Translations under genes and position numbers: made by a program
Shown here: positions 10,418-19,381 of the stretch, one piece after another
How the letters are laid out: every line of letters begins with the position of its first letter
Position numbering within the stretch: the first letter of the stretch is position 1
Assembly (NCBI RefSeq): GCF_028598805.1
Contig: NZ_JAQRFI010000009.1
Span: forward strand, 47,343 to 111,342
DNA length: 64,000 nt
From: Xenorhabdus yunnanensis
Lineage (GTDB): Bacteria; Pseudomonadota; Gammaproteobacteria; Enterobacterales; Enterobacteriaceae
Direction: 5' to 3'
Notes under the pieces: generated by a model
The model's input: the letters and a program-made list of their open reading frames with translations, nothing else
What the model was told of the DNA's origin: nothing
The model's database searches: none

Positions 10418-11686
10418 ATGGCTGGTATACCTACAGATAGAATTGCTGTAACCGGTTATGGTTTGATTGTTCGTAATCATGATTGCCCAAGTGATTTATT
10501 TAATTCATTGGCAGAAGGGAAATCACTTATCTGTGAAGATGAGCTATTAAAGGAGTATGGGATAGAAAATGTTCCCAGTGCCAAGTTATCGTCGAAAGAT
10601 ATAGATAGGTTACGTAATCAATTTAATTTTACAGGACAATTATCCAATAATCGTGTTTTTTTGATGGCCTATGGTGCAGCATCAAAGAGTCTGCATATGG
10701 CGGGATTAGCAGATAAAGAGCTGAATCAAGCTAACTGTGAATTATTTTTTGCTAATAATAAGATGTTTCTTGACAGTAAATCTTTATCTCATTACTTCAA
10801 TGATGAAGAAACGTCCTATCCGTCAAAATATATTGATATTGAACATTTCGGGGAGTTAATTCCCCCCTATGAACTTGTTAAGGAATTGGCAAAGCGTTTG
10901 CATGTTCCGGCCTTGCCAAAGGTTTACAGTGATGCCTGTATTGCAGGTATGAGCGCACTTTATTCTGCATGTCAGAATCTCAAAAGTGGCAAACTTGATA
11001 TCGCATTGGTTGGTGCTTCAGAAGAAGCCACCCATCCGATCATGCAGATATTATTTAAGAAAGTCAGGGCGCTTTATGATGGTAGGTTCGCAGACTTACA
11101 TCAATGTTCACGGGCTTTCGATAAAGACAGGGCAGGCTGTGTTCTTGCCGATGCCGCTGCATTTTTAGTCGTAGAACGCTATTCCCATGCAGTTGCCAGA
11201 AAAGCACCAATATTGGCTGAAATTGCCGGAATATCCCGACAGTCTGAAGGATATAGGATGACATCAACCGACTTATCCGGTCGATATTATCTTAATTCTA
11301 TGTCTGTGGCTTTGCAGGAGGCCGGATTACTACCGGAAGAGATAGATCATATTAATTCCCATGGTACTTCCACGGTGAATAATGATCTTGCAGAAAGCAA
11401 AGCGATTCATGCGCTTTTCTCCCATAATCCTCCGGTTATATCCACGAAATCAGCGACAGGGCATTCACTTGCCGTTAGTGGGCTATTGGAGGCCATACTT
11501 TCTATTGAGACACTGAAAAATGGGCTTATTCTTCCCAGCTTGAATTTTTCTGAATCGGGAAAAATGGATGACATTATTAATGTCAACAACTCAGCAAAAG
11601 CCATGTCCGTCAATTACATCATGAGCAATTCTTTTGGGTTTGGCGGTGAAAACAGCAGCCTGATATTAAAACGGGCTGAGGGGTAA
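10418..11686 (+). CDS. Beta-ketoacyl-ACP synthase (KAS II/FabF-like), active-site complete
   Basis: Catalyses decarboxylative Claisen condensation of malonyl-ACP with an acyl chain. 422 aa, the normal KAS II length. The thiolase-fold triad is present: Cys174 in SDACIAGMSAL, His315 in NSHGTST and His349 in KSATGHS, with the C-terminal glycine-rich NSFGFGGENSSL. It lies 85 bp after the ACP gene and is followed 3 bp later by a related but degenerate KS, an arrangement like the KS-alpha/chain-length-factor pairs of type II polyketide and aryl-polyene systems. Chain substrate unknown. Confidence 0.9.
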   Translation: MAGIPTDRIAVTGYGLIVRNHDCPSDLFNSLAEGKSLICEDELLKEYGIENVPSAKLSSKDIDRLRNQFNFTGQLSNNRVFLMAYGAASKSLHMAGLADKELNQANCELFFANNKMFLDSKSLSHYFNDEETSYPSKYIDIEHFGELIPPYELVKELAKRLHVPALPKVYSDACIAGMSALYSACQNLKSGKLDIALVGASEEATHPIMQILFKKVRALYDGRFADLHQCSRAFDKDRAGCVLADAAAFLVVERYSHAVARKAPILAEIAGISRQSEGYRMTSTDLSGRYYLNSMSVALQEAGLLPEEIDHINSHGTSTVNNDLAESKAIHALFSHNPPVISTKSATGHSLAVSGLLEAILSIETLKNGLILPSLNFSESGKMDDIINVNNSAKAMSVNYIMSNSFGFGGENSSLILKRAEG

Positions 11687-11689
11687 ATC

Positions 11690-12775
11690 ATGGGAATTTA
11701 TATTACCAGTGGAGTGAGTTTGCTTCCCGATGGCCTGAGTATGGATGACATTATTCATGGCAAAATACAAGAGGTCCATTTGTCAAACAGTTCCCTGAAT
11801 TTGTCCAATATTTTAGGAGAACGGTGTATTGATGAAACGTCTTTTGTCATGCCACGTATGGATAAGGTAGTTCGGCGAGTAGCAAATGCACAGAGCAGAT
11901 GGGTGCTCTATACCGGGATTAAAACTTGGGAAAACAGTTTTGGCGATAAGTTTCCTCCTGAACAACGGGGGTTATTTATTGGATTGGGAACCAGTGATGC
12001 TGATGACAGTTCAATTCCCATCGCTTTTGATGCAGAAAATGATGAGGACTATGTTTCAAGGGCATTAATTGAAACCCCTCCATTGATGGGATTGACACTG
12101 TTAAACACTTCAACGGTCAGTCATTTGTCCCAACATCTTGATATTACCGGTGATAATGGATTCTTTTCCCCTCATGTCGATGCTGGGGGAAACGCATTTT
12201 TGGAAGGTTATTACAGCATTAAGGAAGAGCACAGCCAGTTTGTTCTGTGTGGGGGCGGTAGCCAGAAAATCTCCACATGGTACTACCTTTCCTATGAACG
12301 CCTTATCAAAGATGTTCCGTGGATACCCGCAGAAGCCGCTTCATTTATTACGTTACACGAAGATAGCCATCATGCGGACAGTGAGATTTCCCAAGTGTTT
12401 CGCACCACTCTTCACAACCGCGATCATGTGGGGCAACTTCTGACTTGGATGTCGGGAGAAAATAGATTACCTGCTCAAATTATCCATGTTGGGAAAATCA
12501 CAGCTGAATTCGTGGCACAGGTTGATGACGTGATCCCGTCCGCGTTGCAATTTCATTTAGATAAAGCGATGGGATATTGCGGTGCAGCGGCTCCCTTTGT
12601 GGCGATTAACTTGCTCATTGATATGCATAAAAAAGGCCTGACTATCGATAATGTCAATCGAAACGCCAGCTGCCAGCACTCTTCTGATTTGGCATGGATA
12701 CTGGTTCATGGACTGGAAAATCAATGTATTGCCATTTTACTTCGCATGGGGATGTTTAACGGGGGAGAGCTGTGA
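11690..12775 (+). CDS. Ketosynthase-like protein without the active-site cysteine (chain-length-factor-like)
   Basis: 361 aa with thiolase-fold character, but where a KS has its nucleophile (xxACAGG) this protein has HVDAGGNAF, and I cannot find the two histidine motifs. It starts 3 bp after the preceding intact KS gene and its stop overlaps the start of the next KS (TGATG). Loss of the cysteine in a KS paralogue directly downstream of an intact KS is what chain-length factors show (KS-beta, known from type II PKS), so a heterodimer with the 10418-11686 product is the likely role. The family call rests on weak overall similarity and position. Confidence 0.7.
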   Translation: MGIYITSGVSLLPDGLSMDDIIHGKIQEVHLSNSSLNLSNILGERCIDETSFVMPRMDKVVRRVANAQSRWVLYTGIKTWENSFGDKFPPEQRGLFIGLGTSDADDSSIPIAFDAENDEDYVSRALIETPPLMGLTLLNTSTVSHLSQHLDITGDNGFFSPHVDAGGNAFLEGYYSIKEEHSQFVLCGGGSQKISTWYYLSYERLIKDVPWIPAEAASFITLHEDSHHADSEISQVFRTTLHNRDHVGQLLTWMSGENRLPAQIIHVGKITAEFVAQVDDVIPSALQFHLDKAMGYCGAAAPFVAINLLIDMHKKGLTIDNVNRNASCQHSSDLAWILVHGLENQCIAILLRMGMFNGGEL

Positions 12776-14067
12776 TGATTTCTGGACATCGTGTGGTGGT
12801 TACAGGGATGGGGATCGTCAGTGCCTTCGGGACTGATATTGAGATTTTCTGGAAAAAACTTTGTGATGGGGAATCGGCCGTCAAGCCGTTAGTGTGTGCA
12901 GATAATGGGGCGTTGCCAATCAAATATGCGGCTCAAATTGATTTTGATTCATTAATTGCTCAGAACCCCGTTTATTTACCGGAATCAGGCATTACAGACC
13001 GACGTGGTGTAATGGGCATAGTTGCTGCGGCTAAGGCATTGGAAGATGCAGGGCTGGCTTCCTTATATTTATCTGAGAAACGGTTGTTGTCTGAGGAACG
13101 CATGGGGATTTATGGATGCAGCGGAGTTTCTGACATCACTGAAAATGACAGACATTTTGCTCGCCATCATCATGGTTCGGTTATGCAGGCTATGTTTCAG
13201 CAACGCAATAATTTGGGTTCTTATTCCGGCGTAAGATGCAGTAATGATGGCATGGTGGTGGAGATTGCTCGCCGGTTCGGGTTATCTGGTCCTGTTGTCA
13301 ATGTAAATGCAGCGTGTGCGGGTGCGACTCATGCTATCGGGTTGGCGTGCCAAGCCATCAAAAGGCAAGAGGCTTCCATCATGCTGGCAGGTGGGGCGGA
13401 TTCCGTCATTAGCCTGCGTACTTTGGTCGGGTTGAATTTATTGGGGGCAACTGCCGTAACCGAAAAATGGGGTAGCAAACTTTGTCGTCCCTTTGATAAA
13501 CATCGCAGTGGGTTGATTGCGGGCGAAGGCGGGGCTTTTTTGGTACTTGAGAGTGAAGAAAGCGCGTTGCGCAGGGGAGCCAAAATTTATGCGGAGATTA
13601 AAGGTTACGGTGCTTCCTTGGATGCCTATAAACTGACGGCCCCTCATCCCGATGGTATGGGCGCTGAAAGTGCTATCAGGCAGGCTATCAGCAGTAGTGG
13701 ATTGCAGCTGAACCAGATTGATTATATCAATGCTCACGGCACATCCACCCCCCTGAATGATGAACTGGAAACGGCTGTTATCAAACGTATTTTTGGCACT
13801 CAGCCGCCATTGGTGTCATCAATCAAATCCATGTTGGGGCATTGGATAGCAGCTGCAGGAGCTATAGAAGCTGTAGCAACGGTTTTGACCGTAAAAGAAC
13901 AGTTCATTCCACCTACAATCAATCTTGAAACCCCTGATCCGCGTTGTGATTTGGATTACGTTCCACAACAAGGGCGGTCAGCGCCTGTGCATAACGCGAT
14001 AACAAATTCATTTGGTTTCGGTGGTATTAATTCGTGCTTAGTCATTGGGGAATATGATGAAAGGTAA
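12775..14067 (+). CDS. Beta-ketoacyl-ACP synthase (second intact KS)
   Basis: 430 aa KAS I/II-type condensing enzyme. The catalytic residues are all visible: Cys ~181 in NAACAGATHAIG, His ~321 in NAHGTSTPLND, His ~356 in SIKSMLGHW, plus the typical C-terminal NSFGFGGINS. Start ATG 12775 overlaps the preceding stop (TGATG) and has GGGGAGAG 7 bases upstream; a GTG three bases earlier is a poorer choice. It shares only moderate identity with the first KS, so the two probably handle different steps (for example initiation versus elongation), which is inference. Its 3' end overlaps the next gene by 14 bp. Confidence 0.9.
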   Translation: MISGHRVVVTGMGIVSAFGTDIEIFWKKLCDGESAVKPLVCADNGALPIKYAAQIDFDSLIAQNPVYLPESGITDRRGVMGIVAAAKALEDAGLASLYLSEKRLLSEERMGIYGCSGVSDITENDRHFARHHHGSVMQAMFQQRNNLGSYSGVRCSNDGMVVEIARRFGLSGPVVNVNAACAGATHAIGLACQAIKRQEASIMLAGGADSVISLRTLVGLNLLGATAVTEKWGSKLCRPFDKHRSGLIAGEGGAFLVLESEESALRRGAKIYAEIKGYGASLDAYKLTAPHPDGMGAESAIRQAISSSGLQLNQIDYINAHGTSTPLNDELETAVIKRIFGTQPPLVSSIKSMLGHWIAAAGAIEAVATVLTVKEQFIPPTINLETPDPRCDLDYVPQQGRSAPVHNAITNSFGFGGINSCLVIGEYDER

Positions 14068-14818
14068 GAAAATCAAACTCATTGGTTATCACCTGAACTG
14101 TGATCATCCGCAATTCAATTGCCCGGTTTCTGACAATGATGAAAGTGCATTGACTACAAATAGCAAACTCAGGCGTTTTTATTCCAAAGGTACGGAAAAA
14201 TGTCTGATTTCAACCAGAAGGCTATTACTATCATCGGGCCTGAACATTGACGATCCCGCAATAAAATTTGGACTGTATGCCACCCAGTATGGCTATCTTC
14301 ACCCAATGCCTGGCGAACTACTGCCAGAATGGGAACAAAATGGGATAAGAAATAAACAGAGTATTTATCAGGCCATTTGGGCATCAGAACAGGTAAATCC
14401 TTTCCTAATCACATTGTCGCTCAGTAATAACCTACTTGGCGTACTTTCTCAGGAGCTTGCCCTTCAAGGGGACTGTGCTTCTTTTCTACGTGGAAATATT
14501 GGGTTGTTATCCGCGTTTAATGAAGCGGAGTTATTGCTGAATAACGGGGTCATTGACTATGCATTAGTTGTTGCTTCTGGCATGGGAAAGATTGATCGTA
14601 TCGCGCAATCTGATATTTCCGAAACGTTTGTTGAATTTGGCGTTACTTTCATTTTAACCCGTGATGACAAACCGACGCAGAAGGATTGCCCGATTGTTGA
14701 TATTGCTTCTCTGAGCCGCATGTATCATGAAGGAAATTACTCAGCTGAAACACTGGGTTTTATCAATGACATAGCAGAAGCCATGTCCTCCTCAGCATTG
14801 ATCGAAAATTTTAATTAA
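14054..14818 (+). CDS. Truncated ketosynthase-like protein (N-terminal half only)
   Basis: About 255 aa that resembles the N-terminal half of a thiolase-fold KS (the Ketoacyl-synt_2 type seen in aryl-polyene clusters). GDCASFLRGNIGLLSAFNEA sits at the position of the KS nucleophile loop, but the surrounding motif is altered and there is no C-terminal half with the two histidines. It is therefore unlikely to condense by itself and may be a structural partner. Start ATG 14054 (or ATG 14057) inside the end of the preceding KS gene, with GGGG upstream; this overlap implies translational coupling. Its stop codon lies within a 14-bp tandem repeat. Confidence 0.65.
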   Translation: MMKGKKIKLIGYHLNCDHPQFNCPVSDNDESALTTNSKLRRFYSKGTEKCLISTRRLLLSSGLNIDDPAIKFGLYATQYGYLHPMPGELLPEWEQNGIRNKQSIYQAIWASEQVNPFLITLSLSNNLLGVLSQELALQGDCASFLRGNIGLLSAFNEAELLLNNGVIDYALVVASGMGKIDRIAQSDISETFVEFGVTFILTRDDKPTQKDCPIVDIASLSRMYHEGNYSAETLGFINDIAEAMSSSALIENFN

Positions 14819-14848
14819 CACTATTTAATTAACACTATTTAATTAACA
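14810..14848 (+). repeat. 14-bp tandem repeat, 2.8 copies, over a stop codon
   Basis: The unit TTTAATTAACACTA is present at 14810-14823 and 14824-14837, with an 11-base partial third copy from 14838. The stop codon of the truncated KS gene lies in copy 1, so the repeat lengthens the spacer before the aminotransferase gene rather than altering protein. It looks like replication slippage. Confidence 0.95.
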
Positions 14849-14860
14849 ATAGGATTCACT

Positions 14861-17701
14861 ATGGAAAGTTATGCTGCATTTTGTAAGCCTCTGCTTACCC
14901 GTGCTTTGGCTTCTATTGGGTTAAACAAGACCTACCACCGGGCTTCTGGAAATTTTCTGTATTGCAAAGATGAAAATGGACAGGAAATACCAATATTGGA
15001 TCTGCTGGGAGGGTATGGTGCGACATTACTTGGGCACAATTCCCCTTTGATCAGAGAAAAAATCAAACGTTATCTTGATGAAGAAATTCCGGTTCATAAC
15101 CAATTTTCCATTAGAAAGCCCGCAGCGATGTTGGCAGAAAGATTGAATGAGTTGTTGAAAGAAGAAACTGCAACCAATGGAGATTTTGTATTCTGTTTTG
15201 CCAGTACGGGGGCAGAATCAATGGAAGTTGCACTGAAGAGTGTCGAGTTTACACGTAATGCGCAACTTCTCGCATTAGGGCAAGAAGTGGCACAGGCTGC
15301 CAACATACTGGACAACGAAGCTGAGGTTGTACTGACGCAAGAGCAGAGACAGCAACTGAAATTGGAAAAAGATCCTACTATCCAGGAGATTAAACTGGCT
15401 TTGTCTGTGTTTAATCAATTTCAGTTAGACTCAAAGCCGACATTCCTTGCTCTTGAACATGCTTTTCATGGAAAGATGATGGTGACGGCGAACTGCACAC
15501 ATGGTGCCATGTATCGTGACTATTTGAAGCGGCTGAAAATTAACACGCTTTTTCTCTCTCCTGCCCAATTAGCTGAATTTGTCGAAATGGGGGAAAAAGC
15601 CAATGACATTTTAAACAGCTGGTTATGGTTGCCGCAGGAAGAGAATGGTCAAATTGTTTTGACCAAAAAGACATTTAGAACCGTGGCAGCACTGCTGGTA
15701 GAACCCATTCAGGGAGAAGGTGGGGTTTATCCACTCAGTGCAGAACAAGTCACTGGTATCAATCGGCTAAAACAGATCCTTGGATGCCCCATTATTGCTG
15801 ATGAAGTACAGACCGGATCAGGGCGATGTGGATTTTTGGTGGCATCGAGTGATGCGGGTATTGATGCAGATTACTATGTGCTTTCCAAGGCGTTGGGCGG
15901 TGGATATGTCAAAATTGGTGTCGTTGCAATTCGCCAGAAAAGTTTTACGCCGGGGTTCGATTTAATCCAAAGCTCAACGTTCGGTGAAGATGATTTCTCC
16001 TGCCGGGTTGCGCTTGATTATATAAACCTGCTGCATATTGATCAGCGTAAGCTGCTGACGCAAGTTATCCAACTGGGAAATGAATTCAAAACGCGGCTGG
16101 AGGATTTAAAAGAGCAATATCCTGACGTCATCCAAGAAGTTCGTGGCAAGGGGTTGATCTGGGGAGTCGAATTCTATGATGTGATTAATTCAGATTCCTA
16201 CATTCTGCAAAATATCGCAGCACAAGGCAGTTTGGGCTATGTGATCAGTGGTCATTTACTGTGTGGCAGCCATATTCGAGTGGCGCCTTCAGGCAGTGCA
16301 GCCAACGTGATTCGTGTGGAGCCATCTGTATTTCTGGAACTTTCACAGGTTATCCGTTTTATCGAAGCGCTTTCCCGCGTTTGTCTGGCTATTCGTTATG
16401 CCAATGCTGGCTTTATTGTTGCTCCCGTGCTTGGGAAACAACTTCCGTCTGTTGTTGCGGATTATCGTTGCAGCGATACAGAGCAAGAAGATGACTGTAC
16501 GGCAGATTATAAGGCCGCTTTCGTGAATCATTTGATTTCAGCGGAATGGCTGAAAGAAGTTGACCCTTCTTTTAGCCTACTCAGCGACGAAGAAATGACG
16601 TTGTTTGTCGAAAATACCAGCTTTAATCTTGCGACAAAGCCGTTTAAACCCGCACGTATTCGCTCGGCTAATGGTCAGTCTGTGAGTTTTACACTGTATC
16701 CGATCCCCGTGACTTCAAAAATGATCAAGTCAGCGCTGGCACAAAATGATTTAGAGAGATTGCGGCATGAAATTGATCTCCGTGTTGCTCAGGCGGCGCA
16801 AGCCGGTAACACCGTGGTGGGTTTGGGCATGTTTACCTCGATAATTACTAATAATGGTAAGTCTGTGAAAAATAACCAGATAAATGTGACGACAGGTAAT
16901 ACTTTGACTGTGGGTATGGGAATTGAAGCCTTAAAAAATAGCATGCCAAATCGAGATATGAGCCACATTCGCATTGCGGTGATTGGGGGCGCGGGAAATA
17001 TCGGTCGTGTTTATGCCGAGATTCTGGGGCCGCAATTTCTGGAGATGACATTGATTGGTAGTAATAATCATGGCTCGGTGAGAAAATTGAACGAAGTGAA
17101 ATACCAGATTTATCAAAACATCTATGAACAATTTGTGACTAATTCTCAGTCAGTTATGGGAGGGCTGGCAAAACGTGTGATGGATTGCCTTTCATCAATG
17201 CCATCTGATGCCTTTGCAGGGAAACCCGTGGGTGAAGTGATAGATCACTACTTGAACCAGCATCATTCAGATCAAGTATTTATCCGTATTCCCCAGAATA
17301 TTTCTGATATTGAACATAGTGATGTCATTGTTTGTGCAGCTAACGCTTCAGAAGCATTTATTCCTGTAGACAAGATAAAAAGAGGGGGAATTGTTTGTGA
17401 CATTTCTGTGCCGCACAACTTGTCTGATAACGATTTAATTAACCGACCTGACATCCAGATCCTGCGCGGCGGTATCGTCCAGACACCTTGTCATGACAGC
17501 CTTGATCCCAGAGTCAGAGCATATTTGGGAGAAGGACAGCTTTATGCCTGTATGACGGAAACCATTTTACTGGCTCTGGAACAGTACAAAGGAAATTTCT
17601 CATACGGGAATATTTCCGCCAAACAAGTTCTCGACATTATGGCGATGGCCAAAAAACACCACTTCACCCTATCGGAAATCAAAGGAAATTCTAGCTTATG
17701 A
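14861..17701 (+). CDS. Class III aminotransferase fused to acyl-ACP-reductase-like domain
   Basis: 946 aa, two enzymes in one chain. Residues ~1-500 are a PLP class III (ornithine/acetylornithine-like) aminotransferase: STGAESMEVALKS, ALEHAFHGK, the Asp of ADEVQTGSGR and the PLP lysine Lys343 in LSKALGGG. Residues ~560-946 resemble the cyanobacterial long-chain acyl-ACP reductase family: GLGMFTSIIT, TTGNTLTVGMGIEA and a Rossmann glycine loop IAVIGGAGNIG at ~703-713. Together they should reduce an acyl thioester to an aldehyde and transaminate it to a terminal amine. PigE (prodigiosin) and TamH (tambjamine) combine the same activities, but from what I know of them the reductase is N-terminal and of another family. 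Start ATG 14861 follows AATAGGATT; the stop overlaps the next gene (ATGA). Substrate is inferred to be the chain made by the neighbouring KS/ACP set. Confidence 0.85.
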   Translation: MESYAAFCKPLLTRALASIGLNKTYHRASGNFLYCKDENGQEIPILDLLGGYGATLLGHNSPLIREKIKRYLDEEIPVHNQFSIRKPAAMLAERLNELLKEETATNGDFVFCFASTGAESMEVALKSVEFTRNAQLLALGQEVAQAANILDNEAEVVLTQEQRQQLKLEKDPTIQEIKLALSVFNQFQLDSKPTFLALEHAFHGKMMVTANCTHGAMYRDYLKRLKINTLFLSPAQLAEFVEMGEKANDILNSWLWLPQEENGQIVLTKKTFRTVAALLVEPIQGEGGVYPLSAEQVTGINRLKQILGCPIIADEVQTGSGRCGFLVASSDAGIDADYYVLSKALGGGYVKIGVVAIRQKSFTPGFDLIQSSTFGEDDFSCRVALDYINLLHIDQRKLLTQVIQLGNEFKTRLEDLKEQYPDVIQEVRGKGLIWGVEFYDVINSDSYILQNIAAQGSLGYVISGHLLCGSHIRVAPSGSAANVIRVEPSVFLELSQVIRFIEALSRVCLAIRYANAGFIVAPVLGKQLPSVVADYRCSDTEQEDDCTADYKAAFVNHLISAEWLKEVDPSFSLLSDEEMTLFVENTSFNLATKPFKPARIRSANGQSVSFTLYPIPVTSKMIKSALAQNDLERLRHEIDLRVAQAAQAGNTVVGLGMFTSIITNNGKSVKNNQINVTTGNTLTVGMGIEALKNSMPNRDMSHIRIAVIGGAGNIGRVYAEILGPQFLEMTLIGSNNHGSVRKLNEVKYQIYQNIYEQFVTNSQSVMGGLAKRVMDCLSSMPSDAFAGKPVGEVIDHYLNQHHSDQVFIRIPQNISDIEHSDVIVCAANASEAFIPVDKIKRGGIVCDISVPHNLSDNDLINRPDIQILRGGIVQTPCHDSLDPRVRAYLGEGQLYACMTETILLALEQYKGNFSYGNISAKQVLDIMAMAKKHHFTLSEIKGNSSL

Positions 17702-18432
17702 GTGAGAAATATGCCGTTGTGACTGGCGGCAGTAAAGGTATTGGTCGTGCGATAGTTTTAAGTTTATTGGATAGGGGATACCGGGTTGCTTTTTGTTATC
17801 GCAAGGACACTCCTCAAACTGCCGATTTTATTACCCAAGTCACGCATGACTTCCCCGATATCCTGCCTGTCAGGGCTGATCTTGCCAAGGCAGAGGATGT
17901 CAGTACCTTTATTAATACCGTGAGTGAGGCATTTGGGCGTATTGATCTTTTGGTTAATAACGTCGGGATCATAAGGGATGGGTTATTGGCAACGATGGAA
18001 ACCAAAGATATTGAGTTATTGATAAACAATAATTTATTAAGTTATATCTTATGTAGCCGCGAAGTGTTGAAAATGATGATACCGCAGCGTAGCGGGCACA
18101 TTATCAATATTTCATCTATTTCAGCCCAAAGGCCCAATAAGGGGCAATCAATCTATGCCGCAACCAAAGGCGGTATAGAATCATTAACACGGGCACTTGC
18201 CGTTGAGGTAGCACCCAAGAATATTCGGGTCAATGCAATTGCTCCCGGGATTATTCAAACAGAGATGTCAGAGAACTTATTAAAAACACACAAAGAATTA
18301 ATTAATAGCAAAGTATTGCTCAAACGCGTCGGTGTTGTCAGCGAAATTACCTCGGCAGTTCATTTTCTTATGGAAAATCACTATATGACGGGAGAGGTAA
18401 TTAATGTCAACGGTGGTATTACCCTGAGTTAA
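17698..18432 (+). CDS. 3-oxoacyl-ACP reductase (FabG-like SDR)
   Basis: 244 aa short-chain dehydrogenase that should reduce a beta-keto thioester with NADPH. Visible: cofactor loop TGGSKGIGRA near the N-terminus, NNVG, the catalytic serine in ISSISAQ, YAATK (catalytic Tyr and Lys) and the C-terminal INVNGGITLS typical of FabG. It is coupled to the aminotransferase-reductase gene by an ATGA overlap and to the next SDR by TAATG, so it belongs to the same operon and presumably acts on the ACP-bound chain made by the ketosynthases. No dehydratase gene is seen nearby, so the hydroxyls may stay or be processed by housekeeping FAS enzymes. Confidence 0.88.
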   Translation: MSEKYAVVTGGSKGIGRAIVLSLLDRGYRVAFCYRKDTPQTADFITQVTHDFPDILPVRADLAKAEDVSTFINTVSEAFGRIDLLVNNVGIIRDGLLATMETKDIELLINNNLLSYILCSREVLKMMIPQRSGHIINISSISAQRPNKGQSIYAATKGGIESLTRALAVEVAPKNIRVNAIAPGIIQTEMSENLLKTHKELINSKVLLKRVGVVSEITSAVHFLMENHYMTGEVINVNGGITLS

Positions 18433-18446
18433 TGAAGGAAAATTTA

Positions 18447-19202
18447 ATGTTGACGTTCATTGTAACTGGTGTTGCCAGTGGAATAGGCTATGCCGTCTGC
18501 CAGAAATTGCTGACGACTGGATATCGTATCATTGCCATTGATATTAACAGCGAAGGGCTGAATGAACTGGCAGAACAATTTCCGGGATTGGTTGATGTAC
18601 TTCAAATTGATTTGACTGATGAAAACGCCATCGCTAATCAGTTGGTGCCTCTGTTTAAAGAGGGCAAATTACAAGGAATATTACAAGGAATAGTCATTAG
18701 TCATGGTAAAGATAATGATAATGAAATTGGAGATAGTGATATTTGGGATTCGATATTGGCTGCCAATCTATATTCAGTCCAACGCCTATTATCGAATGTC
18801 GTACCCAATATCCTTTCTGGAGGCAGGATTGTCATTATTTCATCTATTCTTGGTAAGGCAGGAAAGAAACACAATAGCGCTTACTGTGTATCCAAACATG
18901 CTTTGCTTGGATTAACGAAATCGCTGGCTTTGGATTTGGCAGAAAGGCAAATTACCGTAAATGCAGTACTGCCTTCTTGGGTGGATACGCCAATGTTGTT
19001 GAAGGGACTGGAGCCACAGGCAAAACTGCTTGGATGTTCAACATCGACCTTACTCAGACGTATTGCAAAACGTATCCCGCTGAAGAGATTGGTCAGCCCT
19101 CAGGATGTTGCCAGTGCTGTGATGTTTTTCATTTCTTTAGATGCAGCCATGATTACGGCTCAAGGGTTGGTGATTGATGGCGGGGATGGGGGTGGAATAT
19201 AA
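18447..19202 (+). CDS. Short-chain dehydrogenase/reductase, last gene of the ACP/KS cluster
   Basis: 251 aa classical SDR: TGVASGIGYAV cofactor loop, ISHG in place of NNAG, ISSILGK serine, YCVSK catalytic Tyr/Lys, and VIDGGDGGG at the C-terminus. ATG 18447 has AAGGA 7 bases upstream; ATG 18432, overlapping the previous stop (TAATG), would add five residues and is possible. An in-frame 12-bp duplication (18669-18692) gives LQGILQGI before ISHG. Substrate is unknown: the Asn of the NNAG motif being Ser/His argues for a role different from the FabG-like neighbour, for example oxidation or reduction of a hydroxyl on the finished amine. Confidence 0.85.
   Translation: MLTFIVTGVASGIGYAVCQKLLTTGYRIIAIDINSEGLNELAEQFPGLVDVLQIDLTDENAIANQLVPLFKEGKLQGILQGIVISHGKDNDNEIGDSDIWDSILAANLYSVQRLLSNVVPNILSGGRIVIISSILGKAGKKHNSAYCVSKHALLGLTKSLALDLAERQITVNAVLPSWVDTPMLLKGLEPQAKLLGCSTSTLLRRIAKRIPLKRLVSPQDVASAVMFFISLDAAMITAQGLVIDGGDGGGI
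18669..18692 (+). repeat. 12-bp in-frame tandem duplication inside an SDR gene
   Basis: The unit TTACAAGGAATA occurs twice in a row and encodes LQGI-LQGI. Being a multiple of three it keeps the frame. It inserts four residues just before the ISHG strand of the Rossmann fold. Confidence 0.9.
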
Positions 19203-19230
19203 ATGTTATTTTCGTCGATAGTGAATAAGT

Positions 19231-19262
19231 GCTATGTAAGATAAATGCTATGTAAGATAAGT
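19231..19262 (+). repeat. 16-bp tandem duplication after the last cluster gene
   Basis: Two copies of GCTATGTAAGATAAAT (the second ends AGT) lie 28 bp after the stop of the second SDR. Non-coding; resembles the other slippage duplications in this window. Confidence 0.9.
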
Positions 19263-19305
19263 GTTATAACGTAGCAAGAGCGATTGCTCTGATGTTAGAG
19301 GGACT

Positions 19306-19339
19306 TTTAGCCTGTTATCGGAATAAATAACAGGCTAAA
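19306..19339. terminator. Bidirectional terminator between the SDR gene and fliR
   Basis: A perfect 13-bp stem TTTAGCCTGTTAT / ATAACAGGCTAAA encloses an 8-base loop, with T-rich sequence before it and A-rich after it, between convergent transcription units. A smaller hairpin, AGAGC-GATT-GCTCT, lies at 19277-19290. Confidence 0.85.
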
Positions 19340-19381
19340 TAAAGCGGGAGGAGATTTAGCCAGAAAAATTCTGTTTGTTTA

